Origin: Antennarius striatus
Taxonomy: Eukaryota > Chordata > Actinopteri > Lophiiformes > Antennariidae
Assembly: GCF_040054535.1 (NCBI RefSeq)
Contig: NC_090777.1
Location: forward strand, 6,977,501 to 7,041,500
Reading direction: 5' to 3'
Length of the DNA: 64,000 nt
Under the pieces are notes generated by a model that saw only the letters and a list, made by a program, of their open reading frames with translations, was not told the DNA's origin and made no database searches. A program made the translations under genes and the position numbers. Each line of letters opens with the position of its first letter. Position 1 is the stretch's first letter. This document shows positions 33,801 to 45,800 of this stretch, one piece after another.

Positions 33801-36800
33801 CTTTAACTAGTACAATGGAGTCAGATCACTTAAACTTATGATTCTGCATATTCTCATATGTGATTAACAATGATGTCCTGTTTTTCACACACACAAGGTC
33901 TGGGTGCTAAAAATATTGTATAGTGTCAGAGTGTCTAGACCAAATAGCATAAACCATCCCTAAGATTCTACACTGACTGTAAAGAGGAAAGACTTAGGTG
34001 AAAAGATAGTTCAGACTGTTATTTGATGATTGGACTTCCTCTTGCTAAGAGCTGACACCACTGAATGAATGCTCTGCAGAGTTTGTTTTGTTTCATTCTG
34101 CCTGTTTAAAAAACCTTGTGATTTGCTGACATCTGACATTTTTATATAATGTCTGGGTATCTGAGGACCAGAGAGATCCGGTTGGCTCGACTATGACAGT
34201 ATCGAACATATACTGGAAAGTATTCAGACCCCTATAAATTTCTCACTCTTTGTTTCATTGCAGCCATTTGCTAAAATCAAAAAAGTGCATTTTATTTCTC
34301 AGTAATGTACACTCAGCACCCCATCTTGACAGAAAAAAACAGAAATGTAGAAATTTTTGCAAATTTTTAAAAAAAGAAAAACTGAAATATCACATGGTCA
34401 TAAGTATTCAGACCCTTTGCTCAGTATTGAGTAGAGGCACCCTTTTGATCCAGTACAGCCTTGAGTCTTCTTGGGAATGATGCAACAAGTTTTTCACACC
34501 TGGATTTGGGGATCCTCTGCCATTCTTCCTTGCAGATTCTCTCCAGTTCCATCAGGTTGGATGGTGAATGTTGGTGGACAGCCATTTTCAGGTCTCTCCA
34601 GAGATGCTCAATTGGGTTCAGGTCAGGGCTCTGGCTGGGCCAGTCAAGAATGGTCACAGAGTTGTTCCGAAGCCACTCCTTTGTTATTTTAGCTGTGTGC
34701 TTCGGGTCATTGTCTTGTTGGAAGGTGAACCTTCGGCCCAGGCTGAGGTCCTGAGCACTCCGGAAGAGGTTTTCTTCCAGGATATCTCTGTACTTGGCTG
34801 CATTCATCTTTCCTTCAATTGCAACCAGTTGTCCTGTCCCTGCAGCTGAAAAACACCCCTGTAGCATGATGCTGCCACCACCATGTTTTTACCGTTGGGA
34901 TTGTATTGGGCAGGTGATGAGCAGTGCCTGGTTTTCTCCACACATACTGCTTAGAATTAATGCCAAAAAGTTCAATCTTTGTCTCATCAGACCAGAGAAT
35001 CTTGTTTATCATAGTCAGGGAGTCCTTCAGGTGTTTTTTGGCAAATTCTATGCGGGCTTTCATGTGTCTTGCACTGAGGAGAGGCTTCCGTCTGGCCACT
35101 CTGCCATAAAGCCCTGGCTGGTGGAGGGCTGCAGAGATAGTTGACTTTGTGGAACTTTCTCCCATCTCCCTACTGCATCTCTGGAGCTGAGCCACAGTGA
35201 TCTTTGGGTTCTTCTTTACCTCTCTCACCAGGGCTCTTCTCCCACGATTGCTCAGTTTGGCTGGACGGCCAGGTCTAGGAAGAGTTCTGGTCGTCCCAAA
35301 CTTCTTCCATTTGAGGATTATGGAGGCCACTGTGCTCTTAGGAACCTTGAGTGCTGCAGCAATTCTTTTGTAGCCTTGACCGGATCTGTGCCTTGCCACA
35401 ATTCTGTCTCTGAGCTCTTTGGGAAGTTCCTTCGACCTCATGATTCTCATTTGCTTTGACATGCACTGTGAGCTGTAAGGTCTTATAAAGACAGGTGTGT
35501 GCCTTTCCTAATCAAGTCCAAACAGTTTAATTAAACACAGCTGGACTGCAATGAAGGAGTAGAACCATCTCAAGGAGGACCAGAAGAAATGGACAGCATC
35601 TGAGTTAAATATGAGTGTCACAGCAAAGGGTCTGAATACTTATGACCATGAGATATTTCAGTTTTTCTTTTTTAATAAATTAGCGAAAATTTCTACATTT
35701 CTGGTTTTTTCTGTCAAGATGAGGTGCAGAGTGCACATTACTGAGAAATAAAATGAACTTTTTTGATTTTAGCAAATGGCTGCAATGAAACAAAGAGTGA
35801 GAAATTTAAAGGGGTCTGAATACTTTCCGTACCCACTGTATCTCACCCACGAACAGGTGTCATGATAATTACATGACATGAGGTTCTTCAATGTTGTAGT
35901 ACATATAGACAAATATAGCAAAGTGACTAATTAGAGCAATGCATCCTACACCAAATACAGTAAAATGAGATTATAATGAATTCTGAACTAGGTTCAGTGA
36001 TGAACAATATTGAACTTACAACCAGCTGATGAGGGCACAGGGATCAGCTCAGCTGACTTGTCACTGTTGATGGAGACTTTTGTTCCTACCAGGTCAATCT
36101 TTGTGCTGCGGCAGGTGTTGGAGCAGACCTTTGTGTGCTGGTAAAAGTCTAGTTCACCAGAATCCATGATCTTCCTTTGAAATCAAAAACTTTTGAGAAT
36201 CAGAATCAGAAAATACTTTATTGCCAAGTAAAGTTTACCACACGAGGAACTTGACGTGGTGTCGGTGCATTAAAAGGTGGAAGAGAAGCAATAAAGAATA
36301 GAGAAAACTATTTACAATTTACATTAAGTTTAAAGCTTACATGGACATTACATCACACTACCATGTGATACAACAGCACCAAGCTGAGGCATGTTTCTAA
36401 AATATCAGTAAAACTTGAAAGACAAAAAACAATCACATCTGTATAAAGAGGAATCACTTCAAAGAAAAATGCAGAATTGGCCAATTAAACAAATAAGTCA
36501 TCTATGCTGATTGAGTAAAGTGTGACCTCGTTCTTTGCAGTTAATGCGTTCCAGGAACCACACGTGATTAACGAATTCCACGATTGAGTGATGATTTATT
36601 CATTATTATTTACAGTAATTTAAACATTTATGAACCCTCCAATACTGATATTAAACCACCTTCTATCTGTATTATCTTTTCACACATTCTTATCGACTGT
36701 TTAAAGCATTGTTTTTGTCTCACGTGAGACACATCAAATTATTAATGGAAGGTGGACAACGCAAACTTTTGACTAGATCTAGAATTGAAATAGTGAAAAT

Positions 36801-39800
36801 GAGCATATTGCAAAGCTGTTGTTTCTCCGTTATTCCTTACCTATACCAATACCACAAAGTCAATTTTATAGAATGGGATGAAGTGGTAGCTCTCCTCCGA
36901 GAGCTGCCACCTTATCGCGGCGGGGGAGTTTGAGTACCCGAATGATCCCAGGAGCTATGTTGTCAGGGGCTTTATGCTCCTGCTAGGGTCTCCCTTGACA
37001 AACAGGTCCTGGGTGACGGGCCAGACAAAGAGCAGCACAAGCCCTATGATGAGTAGAAAATCAAGGATTGTGACTTCGCCCGGTATGGCGCAACCGGGGC
37101 CCCACCCTGGAGTCAGGCCCGGGGTTGGGGCTCGTATGCGAGCGCCTGGTGGCCGGGCCTCTGCCCAGGGGGCAGCCCGGAAAGGACGACGTGGGCCAAA
37201 CCTCCGGTGGACTCACCACCCGCCGAGGAAACCGTAGGGGACGGGTGCAGTGTGCATTGGGTGGCAGTCGTCAGCATGTACCCGAATGTACATGGGGCTC
37301 GACGACCCAACCCCCAGACACTCACGCTCTAGGGACATGGAATGTCACCTCGCTAGGGGGAAAGGAGCCAGAGCTTGTGAGGGAGGTTGAGAGGTACCAA
37401 CTAGATATAGTTAGGCTAACCTCCAACCACAGCTTGGGCTCTGGAACCCAAACCCTTGAGAGGGGCTGGACTCTCCACTTTTCTGGTGTTGTCCAAGGTG
37501 AGAGACGGCGGGCTGGTGTGGGCTTGCTTGTGGCCCCACAGCTCAGCCATCATATGTTGGAGTTCACCCCGGTGAACGAGAGGGTTGCGCCTTCGGGTTG
37601 GGGACAGGTGTCTCACTGTCGTTTCGGCCTACAGGCCAAATGGCAGTGTGGAATACGCGGCCTTCTTGGAGTCCCTGGGAGGGGTACTGAATAGTGCTCC
37701 GACTGGGGACTCCATTGTTCTCCTTGGGGACTTCAAAGCTCACGTGGGCAATGACAGTGAGACCTAGAAAGGGGTTATTGGGATGAACGGCCTCCCTGAT
37801 CTGAAGACGAGTGGTGTTCTGTTATTGCTAGTCAATTTGCTTATAACGAACCCCTTGTTAAACCACAGGGATGTCCATAAGTGCAGATGGCACCAGGACA
37901 CCCGAAGCCAGAGGTCGATGATCGACTTTGTTGTCGTATTATCATCAGACCTCCGTCCGCGTATGTTGGACACTCGGGTGAAGAGAGGGGCAGAGCTGTC
38001 AACCCATCACCACCTGGTGGTGAGCTGGATCGGCTGGCAGAGCAGGGGGCCGGACAGACTCGGCAGGCCCAAACGTGTTTTGAGAGTCTGTTGGGAACGT
38101 TGGCAGAACCCTCTGTCAGTCAGGTCTTCAACTCCCACCTCTGGGAGAGCTTCTCCCAGATCCCGCAGGAGGCTGGGGACATTGAGTCAAAGTGGACCGT
38201 GTTCTCCACCTCCATTGTCGAAGCGGCTGGTCGTAGCTGTGGTCGCAAGGTCTCTGGTGCCTGTTGCGGCGGTAACCCCTGAACCCGATGGTGGACACCG
38301 GAAGTAGGGGATGCCGTCAAGCTGAAGAAAGAGTCCTACCAAATCTGACAGGTACAGGCAGGCCAGGCGTACTGCAGCTTGAGTTGTCGCCGAGGCAAAA
38401 ACTTGTGTCTGGGAAGAGTTTGGGGAGGCCAACCTCGAAGAAATTCTGGCAAACCATTCGGCACCTAAGGAGGGGGAAGTGGTGCACAGCCAACACTGTT
38501 TACAGTAGAGGTGGAGAGCTTCTGACCTCGGCTGGGGATATTGTCGGGAGGTGGAAAAAATACTTTGAGGGTCTCCTCAATCCCGCTGCCATGTCTTACA
38601 CAGAGGAAGCAGAGGCTGAGGTCTCAGAGGTAGACTCGTCCATCACCCAAGCTGAAGTCCCCAAGGTGGTTGCCAAACTCCTCGGTGGCAAAGCACCAGT
38701 GGTGGATGAGATTTGCCCTGAGTACCTCAAGTCTCTGGATGTGCAGGGACTGTCATGGTTGACACGTCTCTGTAACATCGCATGGCAGTCAGGGATAGTA
38801 CCTCTGGATTGGCAGACCAGGGCATTGGTCCCTCTTTTCAAAAAGGGGGACCGGAGGGTCTGTTACAACTATAGGGCGATCACACTCCTCAGCCTCCTGG
38901 GGAAAGTCTATTCCTGGGTACTGGAGAGAAGGATTAGACCTATAGTCGAACTGCAGATTCAGGAGGAACGATGCGGTTTTCGTCCCGGTCGTGGAACACT
39001 GGACCAGCTCTACATTCTCCATCGAGTGCTCGAGGGTTCATGGGAGTTTGCACAACCAGTCCATATGTGTTTTGTGGATTTGAAGAAGGCATTCGATTGT
39101 GTCCCTCGTGGTATCTTGTGGCGAGTGCCTCGGGAGTATGGGGTCCGGGGCCCTTTGCTGAGGGCTGTCCGGTCCCTATCAGCCGAAGCCAGAGCTTGGT
39201 TTGCATTGCCAGCAGTAAGTCAGACCTGTTCCAGGTGCATGTTGGACTCCGGCAGGGCTGCCCTCTATCACCGGTTCTGTTCATAATCTTTATGGACAGA
39301 ATTTCTAGGCACAGCCAAGGTCCGGAGGTAGTCCGGTTTGGGGACCAAAGGATTTCACCTCTGCTTTTTGCAGACAATGTTGTCCTGTTGGCCTCATCAA
39401 ACCTGGACCTTCAGCGTACACTGGGACGGTTTGCAGCTGAGTGTGACGTGAGTGGGATGAGGATCAGCACCTCTAAATCAGAGGCCATGGTTCTCGACCG
39501 GAAAAGGGTGCTGTGCCCCCTTCAGGTCGGTCGAGAGTACTTGCCCCAAGTGGAGGAGTTTCTTGGGATCTTGTTCACAAGTGAGGGAAGGATGGAACAT
39601 GAGATTGACAGACGGATCGATGCAGCTTCTGCTGTAATGCAGTCACTGTATAGGACTGTCGTGGTGAAGAAGGAGCTGAATCGCAAGACGAAGCTCTCGA
39701 TTTACCGGTCAAACTACGTTCCTACTCTCACCTATGGTCATGAGCTTAGGGTCATGACTGAAAGGACAAGATCCCAGATATGGATACAGATAGGATGAGG

Positions 39801-42800
39801 AGCTCAGTCACCAGGGAGGAGCTTGGAGTAGAGCCGCTCCTCCTCCTCGAGCGGAGCCAGCTGTAGTGGCTTGGGCATCTGTATGGGATACCTCCTGGAC
39901 ACTTCCATGGGGAGGTGTTCTGGGTATGTCTCACCGGGAGGAGACCTCGGGGAAGACCTAGGACATGCTGGAGGTGTGGAAGCGAAATAATGCATGCGTA
40001 GGTCACACTTCAAATCAGAGGAAACACATTTTCAAGTTTGGCAGCGAATAACCAAATTGTTCAAATAACAAGAAGATAGGGAGCAGGTCAAGCTGACACT
40101 GGATGGTGGTTTAGATTTGGATGTTCGTCGGGAAATCTGATGTTTTCTGTTCTCCCATGAATAAGACACGCACACCTCTCACATACACAAGAATGAAGGA
40201 CTGTGACTATAAAAGGGTCAGGAGACATGCATCCAGTTGCTGTTCCTGATTGATCTGTACTGATGATCTGCGAATCAATAAAATAATTCCCGTTTTGGCT
40301 GAAAAAACACTCTCTATGTGCTTTTAGTTTTATTTTGGTATTTTGCTGGATAAAACACCACAGAGGGACTATGTCTCTCGGCTGGCCTTGGTACGCCTCA
40401 GGATCCCCCAGGAGGAGCTGGAGGAGGTGTCTGGGGAGGGTGAAGTATGGGCATCCCTCCTGAGACTGTTGCTCCTGCGACAGTCTCAGGAGGATGAGCA
40501 GTTGAAGATGGATGGATGTTCAGACTGTTTTTAGCAAGTGTCCAAATGTATTCTGGATCTGTTCCGACTGGGCCACATTATCAGCTAATCTGACAGATTG
40601 CCGTAGCAACAATGTCGGGGCGGAGTCGTTGTTCAGTGCGCGTAATGTGTGAGGTCATATAATTGCGACGGCGGCAACAACAACAATGACAAACAAGAAG
40701 TTTTGTTACTTTAGCATATTGGCATTATCACTGTCTGGTAGAGGTGGAGAAAATCTCACACACACCAGACATCGTCAATTCCTCCTTCCAGTTTTTTACC
40801 GCTCTGTAATGCGCAATGCTATTCCTTCTGTCGCCTTGATTTTGCGACGCAAATATTATGTCGCGGTCTGCCGTATCCGATTAGAGCTGGTCAGACTGAA
40901 GATGCATCTGTCCATATCTGACATAAAAACTACCCCCTGAATGTGGTTTTATTACAACACATTCAATTCAGTTCAAGCAGCTGAAATGAGTTTCCTCCTT
41001 AGAGTGGCTGGGCGCACCCTTAAGAGATAGGGTGAGGAGCTCAGTCACCAGGGAGGATGTGGGAGTAGAGCCGCTGCTCCTCCGCCTCAAGCGGAGCCAG
41101 CTGAGGTGGCTCGGGCATCTGTTCAGGATGCCTCCTGGACGCATAATTTGTGCAGCGTGCAGTATTCAAACCACTGCGTCAAGAGTAGGGGGGGGTTGAG
41201 CTGAAAGAATATCATTCCATTCTTTATAACGCCAAAGAAAAAAGGGAAGTATGTCCTACAACAGAGGATTTGCTGGAGGTTGCGTGGATAGGAGAGAGTG
41301 GACCATACACACATATTTTGAAAGTGCAAAAAAAAGTGTTGGGAAGTGTTGAAGGAGAGGTATTCAATTAAAAATCCAGTTATTAAAATTTCCTCTTTGT
41401 AAAAGGTCTGAACCCAAGTCCAGAGTGTGTCTTGTAGCCAGCGCTATGTCCACATTATTATTTATTATCAATTTTCAATGCAGGATATGTTTAACTGAGT
41501 GCACAACTAGCTCTTTTGCCATAAATAAAAGTAGACCCAGGCAAATAAATGTAAAGCTTTTGTTCTTTTGAAGAACACACACAAACCTCAGAATTAAAAA
41601 TAAAGTGCAAACAGAGCTGAATAATCATTTTTTTCTCATAAAGACGTCCCAGCCTAAAGAACTGAAGGCCTACACTTCAAGTAAAAAACATTAACATCTT
41701 CAGAAAGCATGAATAAAAAGTGGCTCTTTCAGAGGAAAATGCAGACACTTTCTTTATGAGAGAAGGGGGAATGAGAATGGCCTGCCAGTCGTTGAAATCT
41801 TGGTTGGAATGGACTCAGTGTCATTCTCATGCAGACAAGCAGCTGTTGGTGAGTCTAGAACAGTACTTGTTCTTGTGAATGTTCATGGTGTAAAAAGTTG
41901 ACTCACAGCTGCAAGTCAATCCAAACAGTCAATGTGTGTACATGGCACACCTTGACTGTTTGGCACAGCCCCCCTCTCTTTTCACACCCCATCTGTGGTG
42001 ACAGAGACCACCCGCTTCAGATCTATGTCCCTCTTTGTCAGCATCTCGTACAGCCGCATGTATGTCCTCTCTTAGTGTGTGTGTTTCACCCCCAGCAAAT
42101 AGCTCTTTATCTTCATGAAGGACACTGACACACAAAAGCTGGACATTACCAGTAACATCTGTAGACTCATTTCTGGTTGCTGTTGAAGATGACATTGGGA
42201 TTTGTTTGATTGTCATCACACATCTCATCTTTCTGTTTTCCTTCAAATAATGTTTCAATAGCTTTTATGCACTCCTTCGCAATTGTCCCATCACTAAAAG
42301 ATTTTTTATGTTGCCCCAAAATCCACTATACCTTTAGTGAACCTTTGTTTGAATTTTGCTCGGTCATTTTGTCCTCAGCGCAGACTTCAGGGGATAACTT
42401 TCCTCAAAAGTTCTGTGCTTTGTTTCGTAGTGGCACTTCACGTTACCATTTTTAATTAATGCTACATGTTCACACCATATGAGGTAAAATGATTCTGAAC
42501 TGCCTGATGGAAGAATAAACATAAATTTCTCCATCCACTCATTGTTAACCAGCAGTCCTCACCGTCTCCCTTCCACTTTACTTTGCTGTCACGGTAAGCT
42601 CACAGTGGTAGCGGCACTTCCAGGTCCGTTGAACACGTAGTTAACAAACGATCTGATTGGCTGAACTGAGTGGCGCTACCACTGCATTAACTGGAGTAGC
42701 AGCGCCCACTGTCTATAGCCGTGACCATCAGTAAAAATGTGCGAAGAAAATCTATTCTCGTGAATTTATTATAGAGTGGTCATGGGTCCGGCCAGAACCA

Positions 42801-45800
42801 TCACTCGGTCCAGATCTGGACCGCGGTCCACCATTTGGTGATACCTGTACTAGGATATGAAATACCTAAGACAGGTTAGTTGTTATATGTAAGGAATCTG
42901 ATGCAGGAAAACACACAGGGTAGGGACAGATACCTGATAAAGGCACAGCTAGCCGCCAGCAAGAAAACTATAACAAAGGTTCGGTGCGCAGCTGACCCAC
43001 CTACAATATTAGAACAGAATAGTGGGTAAAAAATTTACCATGGAAGACTCACACGTATTAAGGCTACAGATGGGAACATTTTTTGTGAAGTGGGAAAAAT
43101 GGATTGAATGTAAAAATTGCACAAATAAAGGCTGACATAGCAGGCTGGGAGACATCAAATTAGATCAGTGCTATATAGGACAAGGTGTGATAGAGGACAC
43201 TCCCACGTCAGTATGTTAAATTTTGTTCGTTTAATGTTTTTTTGGGGGGGGTAATATTTATTTCATTCTTTCACTGTCTCAAACCGTCTGTTCAATAAAA
43301 ACTTAAATTAAAAAAAATGGATTCACTTTTCTGGACTGAATTAGTTTAGTGCATTTAGATAATATACTTTAATTTAATTATTTATTACCTGAACTTAAAA
43401 AAAACAATGGTTTTCAAAAAGGGAAACAATTACTGTACTTATTAATGTAATGTTACTGAAACATCATAATAATTACTAAATTGATTACTGCAGCCCTAAC
43501 CTATTCTCTTCCTCCATTTCCTGATATTTTGTAAAGAAAGTGTCATATTCAGGTGCTATTATACCAACATTATTGTGAAAATTCACAATTCTGCTTTTTG
43601 CATAACAAAGCAGGATAGCTCCTTACATAAGCTCTGCAGCTCCTGAAACAAATTTAGGCCCCATCCACACAATGATGGATTTTTTTTAAACCGGAACTTT
43701 TTAAAAATGCATTGAAAATGATCCGCGTCCACATGACAGCGTTTTTAAAATAATCTCCGTCCACACGTAAACGCATCAGTGCGTTTTCGAAGACGGCTAT
43801 AAGTATTGAGTCAAATTTTATCCAATAAGAATCCTCCGTGTTTTGTTGTCACAACACACGGGCCCATAAATATGACGTCACAGTGGTTTTCGTTGCAGGC
43901 AAGACGTCAGCGTTTTTAAAAAGTCTCGGATACACCGTCCACACGACAACGCAGACCCGGCGTTTTTAAATAAATCCACCTCGGCCAGCGTTTTTAAAAA
44001 GTTGCATTTTCGTTCCGGATATCTGCGTTGTCGTGTGGACGGAAGGCGTAAACACAACAAAAAAGTTGCGTTTTTAAAATATCCGTTATCGTGTGGACGG
44101 GGCCTTAGCCAAGGCGGCCAACTCAATTTATTACGGGCTCTGCAAATTTCAAGTTTGAACTTGGCTAGAAATATCTGGACAACCACGTAATTAACTTTGT
44201 ATTGCTGGTTAATATTTTGTTGTGTGAATATGTGCTTTGATTTTGAAGTACTTTTCTTAATACCTATGTAGTTCTGTCAACTAGGAGACAGGACATGCAA
44301 TGTCCCAATACCACCAACTCGTCTTTTTCCCGTATGGAAAATAACATTTAAAAAAATCATTTAGTTAAATAAATAATAGAATGAGTCCAGACCTGATCAT
44401 AGTGCCGTTGAGCCGGATGGCCCTCTTCCAGTCCTTCAGGGTAGACTTCCCTGCTAAACATACAAATTCCTTTGGGCTGATGAGTTGATCATTGAACTGA
44501 GGAGGAAAGAATTGTCACAATGTCACTAATCTATATTCTATGTGTACAAAATTACTGTTATTATTACAAATAGTTTATACCAGAACACATTTAACATTGA
44601 TCCCTGGGCAGACAAACTTCTTCCAGACAAGCATAGCTTTAGCATCTCCACAGGTGACTGGATAGACGACATCGGTTTCAACATCAACCTCCTCAGCTAA
44701 CTTCACTGCATGGACAGAAGACACACCTAGATATGCATCAAATTACATCATTCACATGACTGCATGAAATATATGGAGCATAATTATGTTAGAAAAAAAT
44801 CACAGACTGAATTATATATACAGTGGTACCTCTACTTACGAATGTCTCTACATACGAAATTTTCTACTTACGAAACACCTCAACAGGAAAATATTGCCTC
44901 TAGTTACGAAAGAAATTTCGACTTATGAAAGGTAAAAAATACAGTATGGGCTGCTACTCGCAGCTCCCAAAGGTTCCTGAATGCAAGTTTCTTATAGCTG
45001 CTCTGCCATTGGCTATTACCTAGCATCCTGGCATCCCACTGGCTAAGAGGGACCTCTGTGTGTAGCTAGATAGGCGTCTATTCAGCATCCTCGTCGTTCG
45101 GCCCTCGACCCATGAGGTGTTCTCATAGTTTAACGTAAATATATTAACTTTTAGAGTATTCGCTATGGACCCCAAGAAAGTGATGAAGAGGAAAAGAAAA
45201 GACGAAGAAAATAGTTTTTTGTCCATAAAAACAAAGCAAGAGATAATAGAAAAGCATGAAAAAAGATTGCGTTTGGTTGTTCTCGCCAAAGAATATGGCC
45301 GTAACGCATCTACAATCGCCACGTTATTAGGACAAAAGGAAGTTTAAAGGGACAGTAAAGTTAATTTTAAGTGACATATATGTTATTCATCATTATGAAA
45401 AATAGAAGAAAAAATAAATTTTATATGTGTAGCATCATCTGTTTGGTCAAAAAAGCTTAAAATCTGTGCCGCAGCAGATTCCGCATTCAGTGGTCATGGG
45501 GGCTTCATACGTCACTGGGGCCAAACATAGCTTAGCAGCCATAAGAAACTGTACAATTCTAGACGCAATTAACACCAAAAGTATCATGGTTACCTGCGCG
45601 GTGAACGGTTGTGTCAACAGAACAGCAAAAAGACGCGAAGACAAGGACCTGTCGTTCTTTAGAATACCTTCTGCGAAGCTAGGAAGGAGATGGAGAGCAC
45701 GGATAAACCCGGTCAAAATGATCAAGGATCCGAGCATTTGTCATGAGCACTTTACCTCGGAGGATTTCCAAAGAGATATGAAGGTAAGATCGTTTTCAGA

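Noticed and set aside
45165-45347. Independent small basic protein gene
   Set aside because: It is the N-terminal piece of a Tigger transposase cut by the Kolobok insertion.
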